A DNA stretch of 39,012 nt from an uncultured Anaerolineales bacterium (GCA_949319575.1 CASGHD010000039.1:1-39012), one strand, 5' to 3'; positions 1 through 8,290 are shown, counted from the stretch's first letter. Numbers and translations are program-made. Notes: generated by a model not told the origin, from the sequence alone.

Positions 1-1004
1 GGGACGATCAAGCCTGCCCGTCCGTTTGAAGCGTTGAGATGATCCAGAAACCATTTCACAAAAAGCAATTCCGTCGCGCGCGTGTTCAGGTTCAAATCCG
101 TCAGAATACTTTCGGTTTGAATCTTCCCCGCAAAAGGAGGGTTGGCAAGGATCACGTCAAATGTTTTACCGGGATACGGATTGCCGATGCCCGTTGTGAT
201 GGGATTATGAAATTGAATATTTGCCTTTTCGAGTTTGTGCAAATACAAATTCAGGATGGCGATCTTGACCATGTTGGCGTCGTTATCGTAACCCGTGAAG
301 GCTTTGTTCTCGATGTGCTTCCATTGCATCGAAGACAGTTGATCGCCCGTCAGCCTGCCGAGTTTCAATTCCGCTTTGCTGGTGTTCTGCCGCTTGATGT
401 GATTGAACGCCGAAACGAGAAAGCCAGCCGTGCCGCAGGCGGGGTCGGCGATGGTCTCATCAGGTTGCGGGTCCACGAGCGCCACGATCAGGTCAATGAT
501 ATGGCGCGGCGTGCGGAACTGTCCGTTCGTGCCTGAAGCGCTTAACTTGCTGAGCAGGTACTCGTACATATCGCCCTTCAAGTCCACGCCTTCGTGTTCG
601 CTCAAATCCATGTCATTGATGACCTGAATGACGGCGCGCAATGTGGGGCGGTCGTAGATTTTGAGCGTGGCGCGGTTGAACAGGAGTTTGCCCGTCTCAG
701 ACATGCCAGGCAATTCATGCAGTTTTTCGATGGCGCTTCTTGCCGCGTCGAAAAGCTGGTCGCCCGTCAACGTGACAAAGTTGCCCCACTGATATTTTGT
801 CCACTCGCCTTTAAAGATCCGCTGATACTTTTTGCTCAACGCCGCAAATTCTTCATCCCGTTCCGACATCAAACGCAGGAAGATCAAATACGACAACTGC
901 TCGATGGAATCCATCGGGTTGTTGACGCCACCCGACCAGAGGATGTCCATCAATTGGTCTACTTTTTGGCGCAAGCCAGAGTTGTGAAAGTTGGAGGGTT
1001 GCAT
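1..1004 (-). CDS. hsdM: Type I restriction-modification DNA methyltransferase subunit M (3' end outside window)
   Basis: N6-adenine methyltransferase subunit of a type I restriction-modification system; with HsdS it would methylate adenines in a bipartite target and with HsdR form the restriction complex. Only the first 334 codons are present; the frame runs open off the left edge. The start MQPSNFHN at 1004 opens the usual helical HsdM N-terminal domain (LRQKVDQLMDILW, then MDSIEQLSYLIFLRLM). The AdoMet-binding motif DPACGTAGFL is at residues 187-196 and the catalytic NPPF at 288-291, both intact and in one frame. The gene lies downstream of hsdR and a DUF559 gene on the same strand; a specificity subunit is not seen and would have to lie beyond the window. 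The C-terminal region cannot be judged. Confidence 0.93.
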   Translation of the reverse strand, partial: MQPSNFHNSGLRQKVDQLMDILWSGGVNNPMDSIEQLSYLIFLRLMSERDEEFAALSKKYQRIFKGEWTKYQWGNFVTLTGDQLFDAARSAIEKLHELPGMSETGKLLFNRATLKIYDRPTLRAVIQVINDMDLSEHEGVDLKGDMYEYLLSKLSASGTNGQFRTPRHIIDLIVALVDPQPDETIADPACGTAGFLVSAFNHIKRQNTSKAELKLGRLTGDQLSSMQWKHIENKAFTGYDNDANMVKIAILNLYLHKLEKANIQFHNPITTGIGNPYPGKTFDVILANPPFAGKIQTESILTDLNLNTRATELLFVKWFLDHLNASNGRAGLIV

Positions 1005-1010
1005 AGTTCT

Positions 1011-1121
1011 CCCTCACCCCTAGCCCCTCTCCCGAACGAAGAGCGCGTTCGGGAGAGGGGAACAGAGGATGAGATTCCCCTCCCCTGACGCCGTGCGTCA
1101 GGGGAGGGGTTAGGGGTGGGG
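1011..1121. repeat. Compound palindromic GC-rich repeat, copy 1
   Basis: Two perfect hairpins side by side inside an outer stem. Hairpin A has arms 1024-1037 and 1047-1060 (CCCCTCTCCCGAAC and its complement). Hairpin B has arms 1077-1091 and 1095-1109 (CCCCTCCCCTGACGC and its complement). Outer arms near 1015-1030 and 1103-1121 (CACCCCTAGCCCC against GGGGTTAGGGGTG) can pair, giving a three-way junction. The stop codon of the DUF559 gene (1110-1112) lies in the outer right arm. It could also attenuate transcription between that gene and hsdM. Confidence 0.85.
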
Positions 1122-1484
1122 TTTGGTTGTTTCTATGATTCTTCGCAATACACTTGGTAAATTCTTCATTATTTCATCGTTCTTGAATCGAACGACCTTC
1201 AAGCCGCGTTCGTTTAAAAAATTTGTGCGTTCTTCATCCGATGCAAATTGGTCTGGTTCATCGTGAACGCTTCCATCCAGTTCCACAACCAATTGATGCT
1301 CCACGCAAAAGAAATCAAGAATCGTTCTTTCGTAGGGATGTTGCCGCCGAAATTTTAACCCATTCAATCGTTTACCACGCAAGGCTTCCCATAATTTCTT
1401 TTCCGCTTCGGTCTCTTCCTGCCTTAATTCACGCGCGGCAACTACGTATTTCCAGGTGGTTTTTCCTTTTGATTTTGGCGACAT
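1110..1484 (-). CDS. DUF559 endonuclease-like protein
   Basis: Small protein (125 aa) of the DUF559 family, related to the very-short-patch-repair/restriction nuclease fold; its biological role is not established. The core runs from about residue 20: a helix with ELRQEETEAEKKLW, then LKFRRQHP, then the likely metal/active-site region LDFFCVEHQLVVELDG with Asp57, Glu68 and Asp70, then His74 and the closing strand GLKVVRF. The ATG at 1484 is chosen because GAAAGGA lies 5-6 bases upstream; a GTG at 1505 would extend it by seven residues but lacks a site. It sits between hsdR and hsdM on the same strand, which could mean a restriction accessory role, but both its ends abut palindromic repeats. 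The last residues (KPHP) and the stop are encoded by the repeat arm, so it may instead be a passenger of a repeat unit inserted in the hsd operon. Confidence 0.85.
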   Translation of the reverse strand: MSPKSKGKTTWKYVVAARELRQEETEAEKKLWEALRGKRLNGLKFRRQHPYERTILDFFCVEHQLVVELDGSVHDEPDQFASDEERTNFLNERGLKVVRFKNDEIMKNLPSVLRRIIETTKPHP

Positions 1485-1499
1485 ATTTTCCTTTCTCTG

Positions 1500-1595
1500 C
1501 CCCACCCCGTCCCTCCCCTAATCCGCAACCAGATATAACATGTTCAACAAAAATTTTCACAGCGGATTAGGGGAGGGCGCCGAAGGCGGGTGGGG
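1500..1595. repeat. Palindromic repeat, copy 2 (long-loop hairpin)
   Basis: A perfect 16-base inverted repeat, CCCTCCCCTAATCCGC at 1511-1526 and its complement at 1562-1577, separated by an AT-rich 35-base loop. Outer arms CCCCACCC (1500-1507) and GGGTGGGG (1588-1595) pair as well. It begins 15 bases upstream of the DUF559 start and shares the CCCCACCC / CCCCTCCCC words of the neighbouring copies. Confidence 0.8.
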
Positions 1596-1603
1596 TAGTT
1601 TTA

Positions 1604-1718
1604 TCCTCTCCCCCGACCCCTCTCCTAAAAGAAGATCGCTTTTAGGAGAGGGGAGAACGGGGAACTTCGTTCCCCTCCCCTGATGTGATCTTCATCAGGG
1701 GAGGGGCTAGGGGTGGGG
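1604..1718. repeat. Compound palindromic GC-rich repeat, copy 3
   Basis: Same architecture as the repeat at 1011-1121: hairpin A with arms 1617-1631 and 1639-1653 (CCCCTCTCCTAAAAG and complement), hairpin B with arms 1672-1685 and 1693-1706 (CCCCTCCCCTGATG and complement), closed by CTAGGGGTGGGG at 1707-1718. It directly abuts the hsdR stop codon (1719-1721). It could stop or attenuate transcription after hsdR, although it lacks a clear T-tract. Confidence 0.82.
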
Positions 1719-4103
1719 TCAAGCCATCAACCCGCCCGAAAGCGACTGCCTCAAGATCGAAGAATTTCGCAATGCTTCAAAGACCTGCTCGCGCGATGTA
1801 AAGCCTCGCAATGCTTTCACATCACCCAACTGCCTGAATTGAGTTCGGGTAAAAATTTCAGGATCATCTTCAAGAAACTTTTGCCGCGCTTCGGGGTCAT
1901 CCACGACCAAACGCGCCAACGCCTGCAACCACTTCTGCTCGCTGTACCGCAAATTAAATCGCGCCGCCAATGAATCGACGGTATCGTCCACCACTTGATC
2001 TTTGCTTGGCAATGGCTTCACGCCCAACGCGTGATAAATAAAACTCTGCGTCGGCGCAGGCACGCCATAACTCTTCACGAGTTTATCGGGCGAATAATAC
2101 CATTCGGGCTTATGGAAGAATTGCTCGTTCAAAATTGTTTCAACACTATCGTCGTCTTCGCTTTCGACCGCCTCCGCAAACTCAGGCGTTGCCTTGGCAA
2201 AGTTTTTCAAGTCACGCTCGAACGCGCCGCGGAAGGTCATCACATCCACTTTCTCGCCATCGGGTCCAACTACATAAATCTCTTTGGAGACGACCGTATC
2301 CACGCCGCGCCACACGGGGATTTCGGGACGCGCATCCTTCCCATCCTTCCCGCTCTCATACTTCCCGCCTCCCTCTCCGACCTTTGAACTGTCTCCGCTT
2401 CGGATGCTTTTTCCTTCCCTCGGCAGTTCCAACGGCACACTGTAATCGTATTTCTCTTCAAAGTATTCCGCTACGCCGCAGAAATCCAACAGGAAGAAAT
2501 ATTCCTTCTCATATTCCGTGTTGCCTTCCTTGAAGGTGTAACGCCGCGTGCCGCGTCCTTTGATCTGAATATATTCCGTCGGCGAAAAGACAGGTCGCAT
2601 CAAGACTACGTTCAACAGGTCGCGGCAGTTGTATCCCGTGGAAAGCATGTCCACTGAAACAGCGATGCGTTCCTTGCGTTTGTCGTCTCGAAAATCCTTC
2701 GCAATTCCCGAAGCATCCTTGATGCGTGAAGTGATGGTCACCGCGCTTTCAGGTTGAATGCCATTGAGTATCTTGGTCAACGCCGTAGCATGAGTCTGGT
2801 TCACTGCAAAAATAATGGATTTACCAAGTTTCCCATCGGGTGACTTTTGAGCATTCTCCAGGAACGCCTCACACATCAATTCGTTGCGGGCAGGCGTGAA
2901 CACCTTGCGCTCCAGATCCTGCACCTTGTAATTCTCTTCTTCCTCGCTGATTGTCACCGCCCAGCCCATATCTTCCAACGATTGCGTTGTGATGTCTGAC
3001 CGAATATCAATGATCTTCGGTCTGCACAAGAACGGTCCTTCGGGATCTTTCACCGCGTCTATGATGTCGTAGCGATAAGTGGGGTTCCCAGGCTCGCAAC
3101 CGAAATAATGATAGGTGTCGCGCAGAAAACGCGCTTCGAGCGCCTTCGGATTTTCTTCGCCAAGTTTGTTTACATCAATATTTTTTAGATACGCTTTTGG
3201 CGTAGCAGTTAATCCGATGCGCGTGCCTTGAAAGAATTGCACCACTTCACGCGCATCCCCATAAATCGAACGGTGGGCTTCATCATTAACCACCAGATCG
3301 AAATAAAACGGCGTGAACTCTTTTCGATAACGCCTGTCCACCATCAAGGATTGAATGGTTGCAACGACTACGCTCGAACCAGGCAATTCGCCAGTCCTGC
3401 GGGCATTCTTGTAGATCACAGGGCTGTATTCGCGCAACACCGCATTGAAATCTTCCATCGTCTGCTTTGCCAGTTCGATGCGGTCAACGATGAATAAGAC
3501 TCGTTCGGCATTCCGTGTTTCAAGAAAACGGCGGATCAACGCCGCGCACAATAATGTCTTGCCTGTGCCTGTCGCCATTTCAAGCAAAAACTTGCGCCGC
3601 TTCTCGTTATCAAATCCTTCTGCAATCGCTTCCAATGCCCGAATTTGATACCAGCGTAATGTGATGTCGTCTCGAAATCGGCTGAGATACTTCGCATCCA
3701 CTTTAGCAGTCAACAAGGGACGCGGCGGTTGTAAATTCTTAAGCCGTTGCCGCTCCATGTCTTCGCGGGAGGGCAACCGTTCGATCCGTCCCGCATCTTT
3801 TTCATCCCGCCTTTCATAATTCCAGAAGTAATGAACTTTGCCATTGGAAAGAATCACAAAGGGCGCTTTCAGATTTTCAGCATAACCGCGCGCCTGCTCT
3901 TTGGCATCGTATGGATCAATGTCTTCCCTTTTTGCTTCCAACACACACAGAACGCCCCCGTTCTTATCTTTTAGCAAGTAATCGGCGCGTCCGCTCGCGT
4001 TGTGATACTCAAATGTTACCTGCTTGTCGTCCAGCAAATCCCATTTGGCGTATTCAAGTTCTTTGTCAATCAATATTCTCGAAAAGGCTTCCGATGAGGT
4101 CAT
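1719..4103 (-). CDS. hsdR: Type I restriction enzyme subunit R (ATP-dependent translocase/endonuclease)
   Basis: Motor and cleavage subunit of a type I restriction system (794 aa). The N-terminal nuclease domain carries the PD-(D/E)xK-like core: Asp41 in GRADYLL and Glu56-Ala-Lys58 in LEAK. An SF2 helicase motor follows, with Walker A ATGTGKT at 177-183, DEAH at 274-277 and LTATP at 298-302; the second RecA domain ends with an arginine-finger motif IKGRGTRR. The C-terminal third looks like the EcoEI-type R subunit C-terminal domain. The ATG at 4103 has GAAGGGGAAG about five bases upstream. It is the first gene of the hsdR-DUF559-hsdM run, an order seen in EcoEI-like loci. All helicase motifs are intact, so it is probably functional if an HsdS exists outside the window. 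Confidence 0.93.
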   Translation of the reverse strand: MTSSEAFSRILIDKELEYAKWDLLDDKQVTFEYHNASGRADYLLKDKNGGVLCVLEAKREDIDPYDAKEQARGYAENLKAPFVILSNGKVHYFWNYERRDEKDAGRIERLPSREDMERQRLKNLQPPRPLLTAKVDAKYLSRFRDDITLRWYQIRALEAIAEGFDNEKRRKFLLEMATGTGKTLLCAALIRRFLETRNAERVLFIVDRIELAKQTMEDFNAVLREYSPVIYKNARRTGELPGSSVVVATIQSLMVDRRYRKEFTPFYFDLVVNDEAHRSIYGDAREVVQFFQGTRIGLTATPKAYLKNIDVNKLGEENPKALEARFLRDTYHYFGCEPGNPTYRYDIIDAVKDPEGPFLCRPKIIDIRSDITTQSLEDMGWAVTISEEEENYKVQDLERKVFTPARNELMCEAFLENAQKSPDGKLGKSIIFAVNQTHATALTKILNGIQPESAVTITSRIKDASGIAKDFRDDKRKERIAVSVDMLSTGYNCRDLLNVVLMRPVFSPTEYIQIKGRGTRRYTFKEGNTEYEKEYFFLLDFCGVAEYFEEKYDYSVPLELPREGKSIRSGDSSKVGEGGGKYESGKDGKDARPEIPVWRGVDTVVSKEIYVVGPDGEKVDVMTFRGAFERDLKNFAKATPEFAEAVESEDDDSVETILNEQFFHKPEWYYSPDKLVKSYGVPAPTQSFIYHALGVKPLPSKDQVVDDTVDSLAARFNLRYSEQKWLQALARLVVDDPEARQKFLEDDPEIFTRTQFRQLGDVKALRGFTSREQVFEALRNSSILRQSLSGGLMA

Positions 4104-4185
4104 ATGGTCTTCCCCTTCAAAGAGGATGGCTTGATTTTACAACAAATTTTGCTTAGAACCGCCTCGCTGCAAGGTCATAGATTCC

Positions 4186-7100
4186 CTAGCTTTCAACCTT
4201 CGACCTTAGACCTTCAACTTTCGACCTTATCAACACAATCGGATGCCGCGCCTCGACCCCCGCCCCATGCTGAATCTGCATTCGACACGCCGCGCCTGTC
4301 GAGACGATTTCCGATTTACGATTTTCGATTGACGATTTTCCACTTTCCATATTCCACTCACTATTCTCTACTCCTCTACTCTCTATTCCTCTCCTCACTG
4401 CTCCATCGAATATCTCCATCGAAAGCGCATAATGTTCCTCATCAAACCCAAACGTCCCCGCCATGCCGCAACAACCCGCCTCGCTCAACTCCACATCGTA
4501 GCCGAATAGTTTGAGCAACTCCACCGTCGCCGCTTCCCCCTCCGCGCGCTGGTGGCAATGCGGATGAAAGAACACCATGTCATTGCGAGCCGACGAATTT
4601 GCTTTTTGTCGGCGAAGCAATCCCATGTTTAATAAATTATCAAAATTTCCATCCGCCGCTTCTTCTTTATTCAAATTCACATTTACATTATTACTACCTA
4701 GACTATTATCATCCAGACTATCCAGTCTGGCTACGCGCAGGATAAACTCATCCACTAAAAACACATTCTTTGAAACGGATTCAATCTCCGCTTTTCGATT
4801 TGGCAACAGCGCGGCATATTCATGCTTCAAGCAATACACTTCGGGAGGCTCGCATCCCACCACGGGGATGCCTGACTCGGCTCCCAGGCTTTTTATCTCG
4901 TCCAAAACTTGACTCGCGTGAGTCCGCGCCTGTTCGATGAATCCCTTTGAAAGAAACGAAGCCCCCGCCCCAATCATAGATAAAACTTTCACCTCATATC
5001 CGAAATGATTCAAAACCTCAATCGCCGCTTCTTTTACCTCTGGCTCCAAATATTCCGAAAACACATCGGATAAAAACAAAACAACCTTTTTCTCGCGCCC
5101 TTCCCTCAAAAGACTCTGCGCTCTCTGTGTGCTCTGTGGCAAATGCTTTTTGCCGCGCTGCAAACGCGACCTACGGAATAGCGGCAACGACCTTTCTTTT
5201 GCCAACCCGAAAATGTTGGCAATGAGCGCCCTCGACCATTTCATCGTCATCAACCTATTCGCCAACGGCGCAATCGGACTCATCCACTTCGCCGCCACAT
5301 GGAAATAAGCGAACAAATAATCATGCAACGGTCGGCGATGCGACTTGTAATAATGATTCATAAATTCATATTTGAGTCTCGGCATATCCACCCCGCTGGG
5401 ACATTCCGAGGTACAACCCTTGCAAGCAAGGCATAAATCCAGCGTCTCGAAGACCGAATTCTCTAATTCTCGTTTCGCCCCTCCTCTGCCAATCATCACC
5501 CTCAATAAATTCGCCCTCCCCCGCGTACTCAACCCTTCATCTCCACTCGCCTGAAACGACGGACACATCACGCCTGTTGATTTTCTGCACACGCCTTGCC
5601 CATTACACTGCTCAATCGCACCCGCGAGTCCGCGTTCGTGATCGAAATGCAAAGCGGAATCCCAAACCTTCACTTGATAGTTTTCGCCATATCGTAAATT
5701 CGAATCCATCCGCGGCGCATCGAACATTTTCTTCGGGTTCAAAATGTTATCGGGGTCGGCGGCGTGTTTCAACTTTCTCATCGCGTCGGTGATTTCTTTT
5801 CCGTATGTCCGCTCAATAAATTCGCCAGACACAATGCCGTCGCCATGTTCACTGCTCATCGAGCCGCCGAGATTCATCGTCAACGCAAAAACTTGCTCCA
5901 CAATACTTCGCATGGATTTCACCCCCTCGCCGCGCATCAAATCCAATACGGGGCGGATGTGCAAACATCCACCCGAAGCGTGCGCATAAATACCCGCGTA
6001 TGTATTATGCGCTTGCAAAATCTTCTGCGCCTCGCGCACAAACTCACCAAGTTTTTCAACAGGGATAGCACAATCTTCAATGAACGCAATCGGTCTGGCG
6101 GCTTGCGGACGCGAATCCAATATCCCCAAACCCAATTTGCGGATATTCCAGATTCGTTTCTGCTCTTCATTTGATTCTGCAATCGTCAACACATCCCCAA
6201 TTTGATAAACCGCATCTTTCAACGCCGATACTTGCTCACCGCTAAATTCAATCACCAACACCGCTTCAGGGTTGCCAACCATCCAACCCATCTGACTCGC
6301 CGCCGCAGGCACGCTTCTTGCCAATTCAAGAATCATCTTCGGAATCAACTCAACCGCGCTGGGATTCATCTCCAGCAAGCGCGGCACATCGTCACAGGCT
6401 TGCTCGATGGTTGGGTATTGCAAGACTCCCAAAATCGTATGCTTGGGCTTCTTGACCAAATTCACTTTCATCTTGCGGATAACGGCGAGCGTGCCTTCAC
6501 TGCCAGCCAATAAGGGTGCAAGGTTTAAAGTTGAAGGTTGAAGGTTTGGATAATCGCCTTGCCATTGAGGAGGTTTTGATGGAGAAAAAGGTAAAAGATG
6601 ATTCAACCGATACCCCGCCGAGTTCCGCCATGACTTTGGATAATTCAGCTTTATCGCTCCAGAATACTTCTCTCGAATGTCATTCACAACCGAAACAATT
6701 TCCAACTGCCTTCTGCCCACCGATAACTGCTTACTGATAACTGATAACTGTTCACTGATAACTGATAACTGCTCACTATCTACCATTCCCCACTTCTCCA
6801 ACGATCCATCACTCAGCACAACCTCCGCTTCCAGCAAATGGTCCGCGCTCATACCATACAAAATAGAATGCGCGCCTGTTGCATTATTGCCAATCACGCC
6901 GCCCATCGTGGCGCGTTCCGCCGAAGCGGGGTCTGGACCAAACATCAGCCCATGTTTTGCAACCGCGCGATTCAAATCGGAAAGAATAACGCCAGGTTCC
7001 ACAATCGCATAATGTTCTTCAGGATTAATTTCAAGAATGGAAGTGAGATAACGCGAGCAATCTAAAATCAACGCCTCGCCAATGGCTTGCCCGCCCAGCG

Positions 7101-7320
7101 AGGAACCCGATCCGCGCGGCAAAATGGGGGTTTTATATTTCGCGGCTAACTCCACTGCCGATTGCAAATCGTCTTGGTTTTTCGGAACTGCTACCCCCAA
7201 CGGTTCGATCTGGTACATGCTCGCATCTGTGCTGTACAAAATCCGCGACGCAATGTCGGTGCGAATATCGCCAGTGAAATGTTTATGCAGTTCGTATAAA
7301 AATTCGGGCGGGAGAGGCAT
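4186..7320 (-). CDS. FAD-linked oxidase / Fe-S oxidoreductase fusion (GlcD-GlcF or D-lactate dehydrogenase-like)
   Basis: A 1044-residue fusion of an FAD-binding 2-hydroxyacid dehydrogenase with a GlcF-type Fe-S domain, probably oxidising D-lactate, glycolate or D-2-hydroxyglutarate and passing electrons to the respiratory chain. Residues 42-180 form the FAD domain (PRGSGSSLGGQA at 69-79; GGVIGNNATG at 140-149); 270-535 the FAD-oxidase C-terminal domain (SSEHGDG at 489-495). Two cluster regions follow: CNGQGVC...C at 572-586 and CLACKGC...C at 630-640. The C-terminal CCG domain has HPHCHQR (919-925) and GCCGMAG (949-955). The substrate cannot be assigned. Low-complexity stretches of repeat origin interrupt it in frame near residues 182-205, 258-267, 721-745, 863-915, 981-1007 and 1030-1044. 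The ATG at 7320 has no ribosome site but a TAAAAT six bases upstream. Confidence 0.85.
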   Translation of the reverse strand: MPLPPEFLYELHKHFTGDIRTDIASRILYSTDASMYQIEPLGVAVPKNQDDLQSAVELAAKYKTPILPRGSGSSLGGQAIGEALILDCSRYLTSILEINPEEHYAIVEPGVILSDLNRAVAKHGLMFGPDPASAERATMGGVIGNNATGAHSILYGMSADHLLEAEVVLSDGSLEKWGMVDSEQLSVISEQLSVISKQLSVGRRQLEIVSVVNDIREKYSGAIKLNYPKSWRNSAGYRLNHLLPFSPSKPPQWQGDYPNLQPSTLNLAPLLAGSEGTLAVIRKMKVNLVKKPKHTILGVLQYPTIEQACDDVPRLLEMNPSAVELIPKMILELARSVPAAASQMGWMVGNPEAVLVIEFSGEQVSALKDAVYQIGDVLTIAESNEEQKRIWNIRKLGLGILDSRPQAARPIAFIEDCAIPVEKLGEFVREAQKILQAHNTYAGIYAHASGGCLHIRPVLDLMRGEGVKSMRSIVEQVFALTMNLGGSMSSEHGDGIVSGEFIERTYGKEITDAMRKLKHAADPDNILNPKKMFDAPRMDSNLRYGENYQVKVWDSALHFDHERGLAGAIEQCNGQGVCRKSTGVMCPSFQASGDEGLSTRGRANLLRVMIGRGGAKRELENSVFETLDLCLACKGCTSECPSGVDMPRLKYEFMNHYYKSHRRPLHDYLFAYFHVAAKWMSPIAPLANRLMTMKWSRALIANIFGLAKERSLPLFRRSRLQRGKKHLPQSTQRAQSLLREGREKKVVLFLSDVFSEYLEPEVKEAAIEVLNHFGYEVKVLSMIGAGASFLSKGFIEQARTHASQVLDEIKSLGAESGIPVVGCEPPEVYCLKHEYAALLPNRKAEIESVSKNVFLVDEFILRVARLDSLDDNSLGSNNVNVNLNKEEAADGNFDNLLNMGLLRRQKANSSARNDMVFFHPHCHQRAEGEAATVELLKLFGYDVELSEAGCCGMAGTFGFDEEHYALSMEIFDGAVRRGIESRGVENSEWNMESGKSSIENRKSEIVSTGAACRMQIQHGAGVEARHPIVLIRSKVEGLRSKVES
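4189..4229. repeat. Seven-base tandem array (YTTCRAC type) in the 3' end of the FAD/Fe-S gene
   Basis: Reading the plus strand in sevens gives TTTCAAC, CTTCGAC, CTTAGAC, CTTCAAC, TTTCGAC. The array supplies the last codons of the FAD/Fe-S gene (RSKVEGLRSKVES). Confidence 0.8.
4302..4400. repeat. Seven-base tandem arrays inside the FAD/Fe-S gene (residues about 974-1007)
   Basis: Plus-strand units GACGATT, TCCGATT, TACGATT, TTCGATT, GACGATT pass into TTCCACT, TTCCATA, TTCCACT, CACTATT, CTCTACT, CCTCTAC. The reading frame of the gene stays open through the array, producing a Ser/Glu/Lys-rich insert after the CCG domain. Confidence 0.8.
4576..4626. repeat. Dispersed repeat word (GTCATTGCGAG...GCGAAGCAATC) inside the FAD/Fe-S gene
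   Basis: The plus-strand sequence TGTCATTGCGAGC ... GGCGAAGCAATCCC is the same type as the intergenic repeat at 8160-8263, where CCTCGCAATGAC and GATTGCTTCGGCG occur in the opposite orientation. Here it is translated in frame as part of the linker just before the HPHCHQR motif. Confidence 0.65.
6520..6549. repeat. Seven-base tandem array inside the FAD/Fe-S gene (residues about 258-267)
   Basis: Degenerate AAGGTTK/AAGTTGA words in a 7-base register, translated in frame as NLQPSTLNL, just before the FAD-oxidase C-terminal domain. Confidence 0.65.
6703..6781. repeat. Seven-base tandem array (TAACTGA type) inside the FAD/Fe-S gene
   Basis: The plus strand splits exactly into TAACTGC, TTACTGA, TAACTGA, TAACTGT, TCACTGA, TAACTGA, TAACTGC, TCACTAT (about 6723-6778), flanked by more degenerate units. 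On the coding strand it reads as the near-repeat SEQLSVI-SEQLSVI-SKQLSV (residues 182-201) at the edge of the FAD domain. Confidence 0.9.
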
Positions 7321-7338
7321 GGTTTGATTTTAATACAA

Positions 7339-7369
7339 TGTAGGGGCGGAGCATTGCTCCGCCCCTACA
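7339..7369. repeat. Perfect 14-bp hairpin between gpmA and the FAD/Fe-S gene
   Basis: TGTAGGGGCGGAGC (7339-7352) and its exact complement (7356-7369) around an ATT loop. There is no T-run after it on either strand, so it looks more like a dispersed palindromic repeat than a simple terminator. A related TGTAGGGGCG hairpin occurs at 20838-20900. A word GTGCTCTCTGTGGCA just beside it (near 7387) recurs inside the FAD/Fe-S gene near 5130. Confidence 0.8.
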
Positions 7370-7406
7370 CAAAATTTCTTTTCTTTGTGCTCTCTGTGGC
7401 AAAAAA

Positions 7407-8153
7407 TTACTTCGCCTTCCCCTGCCCAGCCACCGCCGCGGCTTTCTTCGCCGCCTCCTCAGGGTCGCCGAGATAATAATGTTTCATTGGCTTCAAGTCT
7501 TTGTCCAACTCATACACAAGCGGAACGCCCGTTGGAATGTTCACTTCGGTGATCTCGCCATCCGAAATATTATCCAGATACTTCACCATCGCGCGGATGC
7601 TGTTGCCATGCGCGGCAACGATCACGCGCTTGCTCGATTGAATCGCGGGACTCAACGTCGAATGCCAATATGGCAAAACGCGATCCAGCGTGAGCTTAAG
7701 CGACTCGGTGGCGGGCAACTGTTCAGGCGTCAACGAAGCGTAGCGCGGATCGAATTTCGGATGACGCTCATCCGTCATTTCCAATGCGGGCGGAGGCACA
7801 TCGTAACTGCGTCTCCAAATCTTCACTTGCGCTTCGCCGTATTTTTCCGCCATCTCGGATTTGTTCAATCCCTGCAACGCGCCGTAATGCCGTTCGTTGA
7901 GTTGCCACGCTTTTGTCGTGGGAATCCATTCGAGATTCGATTCCTGCAAAATCGTCCACAAGGTTTGAATCGCGCGGCGCAACACAGACGTGTATGCGAC
8001 ATCGAAAACGAATCCTTCCGCTTTGAGCAGGCGACCCGCTTCGTGAGCCTCCGCCCTGCCCTGCTCGGTCAGCCCAACGTCCGTCCAACCTGTGAAGCGG
8101 TTTTCGAGATTCCATACGCTTTGTCCGTGACGAACTAAAACTAGTTTATACAT
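7407..8153 (-). CDS. gpmA: 2,3-bisphosphoglycerate-dependent phosphoglycerate mutase
   Basis: Glycolytic/gluconeogenic enzyme interconverting 3- and 2-phosphoglycerate through a phosphohistidine. Translation from 8153 gives 248 aa, the usual dPGM length. The catalytic motif LVRHGQS places the phosphorylated His at residue 9, with NERHYG (Glu87) and the second catalytic His182 in AAHGNSIR; the internal [11 protein letters not shown] is also typical. The ATG at 8153 is preferred over the longer frame (8180) because GGAG lies upstream with good spacing and the protein then begins at the first beta strand. It is divergent from mutS and upstream of the FAD/Fe-S gene with a hairpin between them. 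The C-terminal tail is Ala/Lys rich, a common feature without clear meaning. Confidence 0.95.
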   Translation of the reverse strand: MYKLVLVRHGQSVWNLENRFTGWTDVGLTEQGRAEAHEAGRLLKAEGFVFDVAYTSVLRRAIQTLWTILQESNLEWIPTTKAWQLNERHYGALQGLNKSEMAEKYGEAQVKIWRRSYDVPPPALEMTDERHPKFDPRYASLTPEQLPATESLKLTLDRVLPYWHSTLSPAIQSSKRVIVAAHGNSIRAMVKYLDNISDGEITEVNIPTGVPLVYELDKDLKPMKHYYLGDPEEAAKKAAAVAGQGKAK

Positions 8154-8159
8154 TACATC

Positions 8160-8263
8160 TCCATGTCGCTGCGAGCGCAAGTTGCGAGCGCAAGTTGCGA
8201 AGCAGTCTCAAAATATCGTAGATTGCTTCGGCGGAAATTCATCGCCTCGCAATGACGGGAAAT
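8160..8263. repeat. Dispersed repeat in the gpmA-mutS divergent region
   Basis: Contains a 13-base tandem duplication (TGCGAGCGCAAGT twice) near 8170-8197, then GCGAAGCAGTC, GATTGCTTCGGCG and CCTCGCAATGACGGG. The ends CTGCGAGC and TCGCAATGAC mark it as the same family as the copy embedded at 4576-4626. It fills most of the 137-base gap between the two divergent genes. Confidence 0.65.
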
Positions 8264-8278
8264 TATACAACCTCATAG

Positions 8279-8284
8279 TAAAAT
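8279..8284 (+). promoter_or_regulatory. Candidate -10 box for a leaderless mutS transcript
   Basis: TAAAAT ends exactly six bases before the mutS ATG at 8291, and no purine-rich ribosome site lies between. Transcription starting about seven bases after a -10 box would begin at or next to the ATG. No convincing -35 box is visible. Confidence 0.45.
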
Positions 8285-8290
8285 CACGCC

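Noticed and set aside
6703..6781. The TAACTGA array considered as a CRISPR array
   Set aside because: Units are 7 bases with no spacers; there are no cas genes.
7339..7369. Perfect hairpin considered as the gpmA terminator
   Set aside because: There is no T-run on the minus-strand exit side and the same word recurs as a repeat at 20838-20901, so repeat is the better label.
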